From the NCBI RefSeq assembly GCF_025947065.1, contig NZ_CP109994.1:124001-188000 (forward strand): a stretch of 64,000 bases of DNA. The letters run 5' to 3'. The DNA comes from Flavobacterium sp. N1736. Its GTDB lineage: Bacteria > Bacteroidota > Bacteroidia > Flavobacteriales > Flavobacteriaceae. Position 1 is the first letter of the stretch, and each line of letters opens with the position of its first letter. This document shows positions 9,194 to 16,785 of the stretch, one piece after another. Below the pieces are notes generated by a model that was not told the origin of the DNA, did not search any database, and saw only the letters and a list, made by a program, of their open reading frames with translations. The position numbers were made by a program, and so were the translations under genes.

Positions 9194-9455
9194 TTATAAA
9201 GTCTTTTTCATGCAAACACTATTATCCACGTTTTCATAAGGAGGATAATTAGGAATCTTTTTCTCTAAAAGCGCCACAACCCATAGCAATATCATTTTCA
9301 TAAAAAACGACCGCATGTTTTATTTTATCAATTTTATTAAACTGATTATAAAAGCCGTGATCTTCTCCGTCTCTGATTGCTAAATCTTGGTCTAATAAAG
9401 CAACCAGATTTATAAAATCAATATCATCAGAGTTTGTGCGTTTTAAGCTAATCAT
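9194..9455 (-). pseudogene. GNAT N-acetyltransferase with internal deletion
   Basis: The first 68 codons read like the N-terminal half of a small GNAT enzyme (MISLKRTNSDDIDFIN to YENDIAMGCGAFREKDS) and stop at 9249-9251. In the next frame, immediately after, comes IPNYPPYENVDNSVCMKKTL and a stop at 9194-9196. That peptide is the typical C-terminal end of the same family. The central acetyl-CoA binding part (the usual KRMYV...RGKG stretch, roughly 60 residues) is missing and the join is out of frame. The product, if made, could not be an active acetyltransferase. Confidence 0.8.
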
Positions 9456-9476
9456 GATACATGTTTGAAATTTATT

Positions 9477-9818
9477 TTATTTCAATTTGCTTTTCTTTTG
9501 TTTGGCAAGCAGCGTTTTAGTGTGTAATGCTTTTTCGAGTCGGTTTTTAAAACGAAAAAGTTTTGGCAAACCTTCAAGACGATCTTCAAGTGTGATTTCT
9601 TCAAAAACAATAATTGCTTTTTCTAAAACGCGAATCTCGTTATCGATGTCGTTTTGGTTTTTGTAGATCGTAGCTAATCGATCATAAGGATGATTTCCTT
9701 TAAAGCTTTCCGCGACATTTTCTTCATATACTTCAATTGCTTTTTCAAAATTTCCTTCTTTTTCGAACTCAGCGCCTTTTAGGTTGCGTTCGTTTTGCAA
9801 ATTTTCATTGATTTCCAT
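9477..9818 (-). CDS. Small TPR-like protein
   Basis: A 113-residue soluble, helical protein. It has one clear tetratricopeptide-like helix pair (residues about 10-35, GAEFEKEGNFEKAIEVYEEN) followed by a second, weaker one (NHPYDRLATIYKNQNDIDNEIRVLEKAI). The C-terminus is lysine rich. No signal sequence is present. It lies 22 bases downstream of the AmpG-like permease and 21 bases upstream of the decayed GNAT gene in the same direction, so it is probably in the muropeptide recycling transcript. Function unknown; TPRs suggest a protein-binding role. Confidence 0.7.
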   Translation of the reverse strand: MEINENLQNERNLKGAEFEKEGNFEKAIEVYEENVAESFKGNHPYDRLATIYKNQNDIDNEIRVLEKAIIVFEEITLEDRLEGLPKLFRFKNRLEKALHTKTLLAKQKKSKLK

Positions 9819-9840
9819 ATTTCAGATGTTTGATTTGGGG

Positions 9841-11112
9841 TTAAACTTCTTCTGATTTTTTCCCAAAATCTTTCGGGAAAATTAAAAAACGGGAGAGAAT
9901 CAATCCCGGAATTGTCGCCAACAGAACCCAGATAAAAAAGTGCTGATAGCCTAAATATTGTTGTATATAACCGCTTAACATTCCCGGCAACATCATTCCT
10001 AAAGCCATAAATCCGGTTGCGAGCGCGTAATGTGCTGTTTTTGATTCTCCTTCGGCGACATGTATTAAGAACATCATGAAAGCGGTAAAACCAAAACCGT
10101 AACCAAATTGTTCTAAAATTACAACGGCATAAATATAATGAATTGAAGCAGGATGGAAAAAAGCCAATAAAATAAATCCGATAATAGGAAGATGCATCGC
10201 TAAAAACATAGGAAACATCCATTTTGTAAGTCCTTGTTTTGAAATCGCAATTCCGCCTAAAATTCCGCCTAAAGTTAAAGCTCCAACACCAAAAGTTCCG
10301 TAAATTATTCCAACAGCTTCTGTATCTAAAGCCATTCCTCCAAGATTTTTTGCATCTAATAAAAACGGACTTAGCATTTTAAGTAATTGTGATTCTCCTA
10401 AACGGAATAATAAAATAAAAGCCAATACTAATCCGATTTGTTTTTTCTTAAAGAAACTTACAAAGATAGTAGCGAAGTTTTGATGGTGAAGTTCTTTGTT
10501 ATTTTCAACGGCATTTATTTCATTTCTTGGTGTAAAAATGAAATTATAAACGGTTATAAAAGTCATTAATAAACCAACAGCGATCATTGTATAGGACCAC
10601 GCTTTTGTATTGTCTCCGTATTTATGTTCTAAATATCCGGCAAACAAAACGATTAATCCGTTTCCGGCAAGTAATGAAAGTCGGTAAAAAGTACTCCTGA
10701 TTCCTAAAAAGAAAGATTGTTGATTTTCAGGTAAAACCAATAAATAAAAACCATCGCTGGCAATATCATTAGAAGCAGATGCAAAAGCGGCAACCCAAAA
10801 TATAGCCAGTGTCATGATGAAAAATCCACTTGCCGGAATTGTAAAACCGACCAATAAAAACGCAATCGAAATAAGCAATTGCATAGATAAAAACCATTTT
10901 CTTTTGGTTCCATTCAATTCAATAAACGGGCTCCAAAGCGGTTTTATAACCCAGGGAAGATATAATAAACTGGTATAAACTCCAATGTCTTCATTTGAAA
11001 TTCCAAGATTTTTGTACATAATGACCGAAACGGAAATAATGACGGCGTAAGGCAAGCCAGAGGCAAAATTTAGTAACGGAATCCAAAACCACGGTTTATT
11101 ATCTGTTTTCAT
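9841..11112 (-). CDS. MFS permease, AmpG-like muropeptide transporter
   Basis: Twelve membrane segments are evident over 423 residues starting at MKTDNKPWFWIPLLNFASGLPY. The N-terminal FASGLPY and YLPWVIKPLWSPF motifs are typical of AmpG-like and related MFS carriers. The start at 11112 was chosen because the frame further upstream overlaps the glycosidase gene by nearly 100 bases; with this start the overlap is 14 bases, consistent with translational coupling. Placed between GHL10, NagZ-like and AnmK genes, the likely cargo is GlcNAc-anhydroMurNAc or its peptides. Substrate is inferred from context. Confidence 0.8.
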   Translation of the reverse strand: MKTDNKPWFWIPLLNFASGLPYAVIISVSVIMYKNLGISNEDIGVYTSLLYLPWVIKPLWSPFIELNGTKRKWFLSMQLLISIAFLLVGFTIPASGFFIMTLAIFWVAAFASASNDIASDGFYLLVLPENQQSFFLGIRSTFYRLSLLAGNGLIVLFAGYLEHKYGDNTKAWSYTMIAVGLLMTFITVYNFIFTPRNEINAVENNKELHHQNFATIFVSFFKKKQIGLVLAFILLFRLGESQLLKMLSPFLLDAKNLGGMALDTEAVGIIYGTFGVGALTLGGILGGIAISKQGLTKWMFPMFLAMHLPIIGFILLAFFHPASIHYIYAVVILEQFGYGFGFTAFMMFLIHVAEGESKTAHYALATGFMALGMMLPGMLSGYIQQYLGYQHFFIWVLLATIPGLILSRFLIFPKDFGKKSEEV

Positions 11113-12670
11113 TCGGTTGCGCAGGTGTATAGGTTTTAAATGTCTTTTTTGTGTCGATAGTAGTTGGGGTACTTTCGTTCGCAAAATAATCAATAAATGT
11201 TACAGCGCAAGCTTTATATTGATTCATTTTTTCGGCAGGAATAGAAAATGAGATTGTACCGTCGATTTCATGAACCGTAATCTTGTCAATTATTTGCGTA
11301 GCATCATTTGTATTGATTTTCGAAATATGATCTGCTCCGTAAATTACCATATAACGAACTTTGGTATTTAGTGGCGATTTAATATTGAAATAATATTTTG
11401 TACTGTCTTTTGAGAATTCGTTTACCGTTGGAATATCAATTACAATGCGCTTTAAATTAGGAACTGCCGGCGGAAGCGCAGGATATTTATATTGATTTTC
11501 TTCTAAAAGACGAACGATATCAAAGTTTTTATTCATGAACCATTTTGAACTGAAATAAGCACTTCCGCCCACTTTTTTGAAACTTCTGGCATAATCAATT
11601 TGAGTTGGAATCTCACTCACATAATTCCAGCTTTTGTCGCCATCTCCTCGAATTTTATAAGAAGCGTGACCAATATAAAGTGCTGTATTATTCGAGTTTT
11701 CAGACCACCATTTTACGAGTTTTGAATATGAAGCTCTGGGATTATTCATGCTCCAATATAGTTGAGGCATAATATAATCGATCCATTTTTGATCCATCCA
11801 TAAAATAGGATCTGCATATAAATCGTCATAATTTGAAGTCGATTGTGTCTCGGAACCTTTTGGATCAACTGATTTATTTCTCCAAACTCCAAACGGACTA
11901 ATTCCAAATTGAACCCAGGGTTTGCTTGCTTTTATAGTCGTAGAAATTGTGTGCACAAAATTGCTCACATTGGCACGACGCCAATCCGCAAGTGTTAAGC
12001 CGGAACCATATTTTTTGAATGAAGCGGTATCGTTAAAAACTTTTCCGGGAACGGCATACGGATAAAAATAATCATCAAAATGAATCGCATCGATATCATA
12101 TTTGTCAACAACTTCTTTTACCACTTTCGTTAAATGTGCCTGAACTTCTGGCAAAGCCGGATCGTAATATAATTTTCCGCCATATTCGATCATCCATTCC
12201 GGATGTTTAAAAATGTCGTGTGTTGGGCTTAAAAGGTTTTTGTTTAAATCGAAAGTTGCACGATACGGATTCATCCAGGCATGAAATTCAAAACTTCTTG
12301 AATGTGCCTGCTCAATCATCCACGCCAAAGCATCGTAATACGGAGTCGGAGCCTGACCTTCTTTTCCGGTTAAAAAACGCGACCACGGCGCGAGTTCTGA
12401 AGGGTAAAAAGCATCGCCAACACTACGAATCTGAACGATTACGGCATTATAATTTAGTTTTTTATAAGCGTCTAAAATTTCAATAAAATCAGCTTTTTCT
12501 TTTTCAACATTGTCGGTTGCCGTTTTTGGCCAATCGATATTTACAACGGTTGCAATCCAGACACCTCTAAATTCATTTTTAGGATGTGTCAATTTTTCCT
12601 GAGAATTGGCATTCCATCCAAAGATTAGTAAAAATATGATAGAGTATATTAGGTGCTGATTTTTATGCAT
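11099..12670 (-). CDS. GHL10 (DUF187) family glycoside hydrolase, secreted
   Basis: This 523-residue protein starts with a signal peptide (MHKNQHLIYSIIFLLIFGW, cleavage near NSQ) and goes straight into the GHL10 opening FRGVWIATVVNIDWP. The predicted TIM barrel includes IDAIHFDDYFYPYA and YIMPQLYWS. An Ig-like C-terminal part follows from about residue 390. GHL10 enzymes are related to family 10 glycosylhydrolases; the characterised substrates are few. Its position in front of the AmpG-like permease (14-base overlap) suggests that it acts in the periplasm on a cell wall-derived glycan. Confidence 0.85.
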   Translation of the reverse strand: MHKNQHLIYSIIFLLIFGWNANSQEKLTHPKNEFRGVWIATVVNIDWPKTATDNVEKEKADFIEILDAYKKLNYNAVIVQIRSVGDAFYPSELAPWSRFLTGKEGQAPTPYYDALAWMIEQAHSRSFEFHAWMNPYRATFDLNKNLLSPTHDIFKHPEWMIEYGGKLYYDPALPEVQAHLTKVVKEVVDKYDIDAIHFDDYFYPYAVPGKVFNDTASFKKYGSGLTLADWRRANVSNFVHTISTTIKASKPWVQFGISPFGVWRNKSVDPKGSETQSTSNYDDLYADPILWMDQKWIDYIMPQLYWSMNNPRASYSKLVKWWSENSNNTALYIGHASYKIRGDGDKSWNYVSEIPTQIDYARSFKKVGGSAYFSSKWFMNKNFDIVRLLEENQYKYPALPPAVPNLKRIVIDIPTVNEFSKDSTKYYFNIKSPLNTKVRYMVIYGADHISKINTNDATQIIDKITVHEIDGTISFSIPAEKMNQYKACAVTFIDYFANESTPTTIDTKKTFKTYTPAQPNENR

Positions 12671-12822
12671 TTCAATCTTTTTTAAACAGAAATCAAAAAT
12701 AGTTTTTTTAACGGACTATAATAAATAATTCAGAAATTATAATTTGAACGTTATTTGTTTGATTTTCATGTGTTTGGTTTTGAATAAATTTACGATAAAT
12801 ATTTATTATATGATGTGTTTGA

Positions 12823-13053
12823 TTTTTTCGCCACGAATTGCACGAATTTTCGCGAATTTGTGAATGGTTTTTTGCCACAGATTTAAAAATGTTAACACAG
12901 ATTATTTTAAATATGAATTTCACGCAGATTCAAAAAGATTTAAGCAGATGCCAGCAGATTAATTTATAAAAATCTAAAATTTAATCTGCTTAAATCTGCC
13001 GAATCTGCGTGAAACAAAATCATTTTAATCTTATAATCTGTGGTAAAAAACAT
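12823..13053. repeat. Large imperfect palindrome (CACAGATT / CACGCAGATT family), copy 1
   Basis: Most of the 385-base gap between the glycosidase and anmK is a long hairpin-forming repeat. GCCACAGATT (12874-12883) pairs with AATCTGTGG (13035-13043). Inside, TTTCACGCAGATTC and AAGCAGAT pair with GAATCTGCGTGAAA and ATCTGCTT. Outer words are GCCACGAATTGCACGAATTT. Copies lie at 34311-34494, 42270-42340 and 43805-44122. Bases 12671-12822 show nothing else I can name. Confidence 0.7.
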
Positions 13054-13055
13054 TT

Positions 13056-14264
13056 TTAATCCGGAAAAGAAATTTTGCCCATTGTAACTGAAGGAATTCC
13101 TTTGTTTGTGCCAAAATTATAATCTCCGCCCGCAACTGTTTCATTGGCTAAAAGCGCAAATAAAACCGCTTCTTTGGCATCGCTTAAAATGCCTAAATCA
13201 TCGCTTTTGTAAAATTGGCAAGGCAATAAATCTTTTAACCATTTTACTAATAAAGGATTATTTGTACCGCCGCCCGACATATAAATTTTAAAATCTTCGA
13301 TTGGCTTTCCCGTATTTTTTACCACAAACTGAATCGCTTCGGCAATTGTTTCTGCACTTAATCTTGTTAAAGTCGCCAGCAAATCTGGTGCCGAAATAGT
13401 TGTGAGGTTTGTTTTTGAAAGCGCTTTTTGGACAAAATCAAAATTGAATAATTCTTGTCCAATGGTTTTTGGAAAGCTTTTCGTGAAGAAACTATTGTTT
13501 TTTAATTCTGCTAAAAGAGCTTGATTTACTGTTCCTGTTTGTGCAATTTCGGCATCTTTGTCGTAACTTTTTTCAGGAAAATAATGTTTGGTATAAATGT
13601 CGATTAAAGTATTCGCAGTTCCGGTATCGGTTACAAAAACGTCGCTGGCGTTTTGGGAAGCTGGCAAATACGTAAAATTTGCAATTCCACCCATATTTAG
13701 CATAATGCGGTTTTCGCCTTTTTTGCTAAACAATAAATAATCGCCATAAACGGCCAAAGGTGCGCCTTCGCCACCGGCAGCAACATGTTTTTGTCTGAAA
13801 TCAGATAAAGTAATAATTCCCGTTTTTACGGCAATATGATCGCCGTCGCCAATTTGTAATGTCGCGTTTGGAAATTTTTCCTGTTGATGTAAAAACTTCG
13901 GAGCGTGTAAAACCGTTTGTCCGTGCGAGGCAATTAAGTCGACTTCTTGTGCGGGAATATTCCATTTCTCGAGACATTCGTTGACCATTCCTGCATGCAA
14001 AATCCCGATCCATTCGTTTAATAAAGCCAAATGCTGAAAATCGATTGTTTTCTGTGCAAACACTTTACGGATTTCGGTTTTAATGTCTTCGGTATAATTG
14101 ATGGTTTCAAATTCCAGAATTTTCACAACAGTATTTTCGCCTGAACCGGAAATATTACAAAGCGCAATATCAAGTCCGTCAAGCGAAGTTCCGGACATTA
14201 AACCTATTATTTTTCGGGTCTCTTTTTGAGCAATTTCATAAAGGGAACTTATATTTTTATTCAT
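13056..14264 (-). CDS. anmK: Anhydro-N-acetylmuramic acid kinase
   Basis: The 402-residue protein has the AnmK signature GLMSGTSLDGLDIALC (from residue 21) and the nucleotide or sugar binding segments IASHGQTVLHAP and VTDTGTANTLIDIY. AnmK phosphorylates and opens 1,6-anhydroMurNAc to MurNAc-6-phosphate, the step after NagZ in recycling. No murQ etherase is in the window, so the next step must be encoded elsewhere. The length is slightly above the E. coli enzyme. One copy of a 52-bp repeat lies just upstream (14305-14356), in the expected promoter region. Confidence 0.95.
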   Translation of the reverse strand: MNKNISSLYEIAQKETRKIIGLMSGTSLDGLDIALCNISGSGENTVVKILEFETINYTEDIKTEIRKVFAQKTIDFQHLALLNEWIGILHAGMVNECLEKWNIPAQEVDLIASHGQTVLHAPKFLHQQEKFPNATLQIGDGDHIAVKTGIITLSDFRQKHVAAGGEGAPLAVYGDYLLFSKKGENRIMLNMGGIANFTYLPASQNASDVFVTDTGTANTLIDIYTKHYFPEKSYDKDAEIAQTGTVNQALLAELKNNSFFTKSFPKTIGQELFNFDFVQKALSKTNLTTISAPDLLATLTRLSAETIAEAIQFVVKNTGKPIEDFKIYMSGGGTNNPLLVKWLKDLLPCQFYKSDDLGILSDAKEAVLFALLANETVAGGDYNFGTNKGIPSVTMGKISFPD

Positions 14265-14304
14265 TAAAATGATGTTTTAAGGAAAGTCTTTTGTTTGATA
14301 ACGC

Positions 14305-14356
14305 TAAAATCAGATTTATTTGGATATAAATATAGTTAAAAAGGAATTTTTTATTT
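14305..14356. repeat. 52-bp direct repeat, left copy
   Basis: The segment starting TAAAATCAGATTTATTTGG is repeated at 16580-16631 with 50 of 52 bases identical by my reading. The two copies bracket the Crp/Fnr, SDR and DinB genes. This copy lies 40 bases upstream of anmK and so may overlap the anmK promoter. Confidence 0.8.
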
Positions 14357-14400
14357 GAAACTAGATTTTATCAATGATCTGCATTTAGATTAAAAACATT

Positions 14401-14408
14401 TAACTTTG
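14401..14408 (+). promoter_or_regulatory. Candidate -7 element of the crp/fnr gene promoter
   Basis: TAACTTTG matches the Bacteroidota -7 consensus TAnnTTTG exactly and ends 23 bases before the ATG at 14432. No convincing TTTG (-33) box is seen at the expected distance. Confidence 0.4.
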
Positions 14409-14431
14409 CTTTTACTAAAGTTAAGATACCA

Positions 14432-15010
14432 ATGTTTGCAGTTTTTCAAAAATATCTTCAGGATAAAGCTTCTTTTACAGATCAGGAAATGGAGCTGATT
14501 ACAAGTGTATCAAAAATAAAAAAACTCCGCAAAAGGCATTATTTATTACAAGAAGGAGATATTTGGAAATTTAACGCTTTTGTCTGTAAAGGTTTTTTGC
14601 GTACTTATTTTGTCGATGATAAAGGCGGTGAGCACATTATGAATTTTGCCCCTGAAAATTATTGGACAGGAGACAGGGAAAGTTTAACAAATGGTTCTCC
14701 GTCTAAATATAATATTGATGCACTGGAAGACAGTGAAGTTTTATTGATTAATAAAGTTGATTTTGATATGCTTTGTAAAGCAATACCAGTGTTCAATGAC
14801 CTTATTAATACTATTTTACACAATAGCTTCTTGGCATCGCAACAGCGAATTCACTCAAACATAACAAGTTCAGCCGAAGAAAAATACAATAATTTCATTA
14901 CCAGGCAATCCCATATTGCTAACCGTATTCCACTTCATATGATTGCATCTTATCTTGGAATTTCTGCCGAAACCGTAAGCAGGATAAGGACACAAGCCAC
15001 AAAAAAATAA
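14432..15010 (+). CDS. Crp/Fnr-family transcriptional regulator
   Basis: A 192-residue regulator with an N-terminal cyclic-nucleotide-binding-like domain (about 20-125) and a C-terminal helix-turn-helix. The recognition helix reads SAETVSRIR, giving the E--SR pattern that in FNR contacts TTGAT half-sites. There is no N-terminal cysteine cluster, so it should not sense oxygen through an Fe-S centre. A near-perfect FNR box lies 5 bases past its stop and in front of the SDR gene, pointing to direct control of that gene. Effector unknown. Confidence 0.88.
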   Translation: MFAVFQKYLQDKASFTDQEMELITSVSKIKKLRKRHYLLQEGDIWKFNAFVCKGFLRTYFVDDKGGEHIMNFAPENYWTGDRESLTNGSPSKYNIDALEDSEVLLINKVDFDMLCKAIPVFNDLINTILHNSFLASQQRIHSNITSSAEEKYNNFITRQSHIANRIPLHMIASYLGISAETVSRIRTQATKK

Positions 15011-15015
15011 TTTCC

Positions 15016-15029
15016 TTGACATTTATCAA
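15016..15029. promoter_or_regulatory. FNR-box-like palindrome upstream of the SDR gene
   Basis: TTGACATTTATCAA matches the FNR consensus TTGATnnnnATCAA with one mismatch. It sits between the Crp/Fnr gene and the SDR gene (ATG at 15116), about 87 bases upstream of that ATG. The regulator's recognition helix has the E--SR residues that fit this box. Confidence 0.55.
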
Positions 15030-15115
15030 GAGTTTTTTACCTCAAAAGTCAATGGAGTAAAGGGCTTCTTGTGTGCAACTTTGCATCATTAATTAACAAT
15101 TTAAAGTTTAATAAA

Positions 15116-15973
15116 ATGAGCAAAAAAATCTTCATTACAGGAACAAGTACAGGATTTGGAAAATTAACAACTATTACTTTGTCAAAAGCAGGACATACTG
15201 TTATTGCGGGTATGCGTGATATAAAAGGTAAAAACGAAGCGGCAGCTAAAGAACTTTCGGCATTGCCAAATGTAGAAGTCGTAGAAATTGATATTACAAA
15301 TGATGGATCGGTAACAAAAGCATTTGAACAAACATTACATAAATACGGAAATATTGATGTATTGGTAAATAACGCGGGAGTTGCAGGTTTTGGATTGCTG
15401 GAAGCGACTTCAATAGATCAGATTCGTAATATGTTAGAGGTTAATTTTTATGGTGTAATTCGAACTTATCAAGCTGTTTTGCCTAGTATGCGAAAAGCAA
15501 AAAGTGGTTTGGTAATTAGTCTTACTTCTGGAGCAAGCGGACATACTTTGCCATTTATGATACCGTATTTAGCTGCTAAATTTGGAGTAGAAGCTATTGC
15601 AGAAGGTTTACAGGCAGAATTAGCACAATTTAATATAGAAAGCGTAACGATTCAACCCGGAGTTTATCCTACCGAAATGAATAATGGCAGTAAAACGGGA
15701 ATTGGCGCTGATAAGCCTGAAATTGCTGCAGCATACGAACCTGTTGCTACCGAAATGTTTAATGCAATTGGCGCTGGATTATTTGGCAAAATGGCAGAAT
15801 TTAATATGAATCCGCAAACTATTGCAGACGGAATTTTGACGTTAATAAACATGCAAGACGGAACTCGTCCGTTGCGTTTTCCATTAGATGCCATTGCGCA
15901 GGGAACAGACATTGAGTTTATCAATGCAAGAGCAGATATTAAAGCAAAATGGTTAGCAAAATATTCAGGATAA
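15116..15973 (+). CDS. Short-chain dehydrogenase/reductase (SDR)
   Basis: The 285-residue enzyme has the cofactor motif ITGTSTGFGK (TGxxxGxG), NNAG in VLVNNAGVAGFG, the catalytic Ser in ISLTSGASG and YLAAK for the Tyr and Lys. It is a classical SDR using NAD(P)H; the substrate cannot be predicted. I prefer the start MSKKIFITG at 15116; a frame opening at 15071 adds 15 residues not typical of the family. It follows the Crp/Fnr gene with the FNR-like box between, and a perfect 12-bp stem after its stop may end the transcript. Confidence 0.88.
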   Translation: MSKKIFITGTSTGFGKLTTITLSKAGHTVIAGMRDIKGKNEAAAKELSALPNVEVVEIDITNDGSVTKAFEQTLHKYGNIDVLVNNAGVAGFGLLEATSIDQIRNMLEVNFYGVIRTYQAVLPSMRKAKSGLVISLTSGASGHTLPFMIPYLAAKFGVEAIAEGLQAELAQFNIESVTIQPGVYPTEMNNGSKTGIGADKPEIAAAYEPVATEMFNAIGAGLFGKMAEFNMNPQTIADGILTLINMQDGTRPLRFPLDAIAQGTDIEFINARADIKAKWLAKYSG

Positions 15974-15983
15974 TTTATAAAAT

Positions 15984-16014
15984 AAAGTCTTTGTGTAATT
16001 TGCACAAAGACTTT
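15984..16014 (+). terminator. Hairpin after the SDR gene
   Basis: A perfect 12-bp stem pairs AAAGTCTTTGTG (15984-15995) with CACAAAGACTTT (16003-16014) around a 7-base loop. It begins 10 bases past the SDR stop. No U tract of usual length follows, so it may be a weak terminator or a processing hairpin. Confidence 0.55.
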
Positions 16015-16037
16015 ACAATTGACTAAATAAAATTACA

Positions 16038-16523
16038 ATGAAAGATCCTCAGGAATTTATAATAAAATTAGCTGTAGATAGTTGGCATTTGCAAGTTAAA
16101 AGAGCTGATTATTTAATAAGCTTGCTAACAGACGAAGAACTTCAAAAGGAAGTTTCACCTCAAAAAAACAGGGGTGTTTATCTGCTCGGACATCTTACGG
16201 CCGTCAATGACCTTATGTTGCCATTATTTAATATCGGAGAGCAATTGTATCCTCAATTAAATGATATTTTTATTCATAATCCGGATAAAGCAATTTATGA
16301 AATTCCAACAACAGCTGATTTAAGGCTTTATTGGAAAAAAGTAAATGAAAGCTTGTCCCGGCATTTTGATAAATTACAAGTTGAAGATTGGTTACAAAAA
16401 CATAGTTCAGTTTCAGACGATGATTTCGCCAAAGAACCGCACCGAAATAAACTTAATGTTTTACTGAATCGAACCAATCATTTGTCTTATCATTTTGGGC
16501 AATTGGTGTTGCTAAAAAAATAG
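16038..16523 (+). CDS. DinB-family protein
   Basis: A 161-residue four-helix protein of the DinB/YfiT metal-binding type. Histidines expected to bind metal are in YLLGHLTAVNDLM and NHLSYHFGQLVLL near the end, with a further one near the N-terminus (SWHLQV). Members include thiol transferases (bacillithiol type) and many of unknown role. It follows the SDR gene by 64 bases, separated by the hairpin, and is the last gene before the right copy of the 52-bp repeat. Confidence 0.8.
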   Translation: MKDPQEFIIKLAVDSWHLQVKRADYLISLLTDEELQKEVSPQKNRGVYLLGHLTAVNDLMLPLFNIGEQLYPQLNDIFIHNPDKAIYEIPTTADLRLYWKKVNESLSRHFDKLQVEDWLQKHSSVSDDDFAKEPHRNKLNVLLNRTNHLSYHFGQLVLLKK

Positions 16524-16539
16524 TTGAAGCAATATAAAA

Positions 16540-16572
16540 GGCATTTTGTTTATAAAACGAGTGCCTTTTTGT
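16540..16572 (+). terminator. Terminator-like hairpin after the DinB gene
   Basis: AAAAGGCA pairs with TGCCTTTTT across an 18-base interval containing TTTTGTTTATAAAACGAG, which can pair further. A T tract follows. It lies about 17 bases after the stop codon. Confidence 0.55.
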
Positions 16573-16579
16573 TTTAAGT

Positions 16580-16631
16580 TAAAATCAGATTTATTTGGAT
16601 ATAAATATAGTAAAAAAGAAATTTTTTATTT
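16580..16631. repeat. 52-bp direct repeat, right copy
   Basis: This copy matches 14305-14356 at 50 of 52 positions and lies 57 bases after the DinB gene. With the left copy it brackets a ~2.2-kb block that looks like an insertion or a duplication scar. Confidence 0.8.
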
Positions 16632-16785
16632 CTAAAATTAACTAATTCGGAAAAAGAAACACAATTTTGGAAAGGTTAAAAAATGCAGAAAATTTTTATA
16701 ATTAATTGGTTAAGTTTGCTCGAAAATTCATCAGAATTGTTTTGTTGAATTTGAATCATCAATCAAACACTTAATCTAAAAAACT

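Noticed and set aside
9779..10222. 147-residue open frame overlapping the AmpG-like permease
   Set aside because: It lies out of frame inside a clear MFS gene and has the composition of a shadow frame.
12708..12923. 71-residue frame in the gap before anmK
   Set aside because: It is built largely from the palindromic repeat words and has no credible start or homologue pattern.
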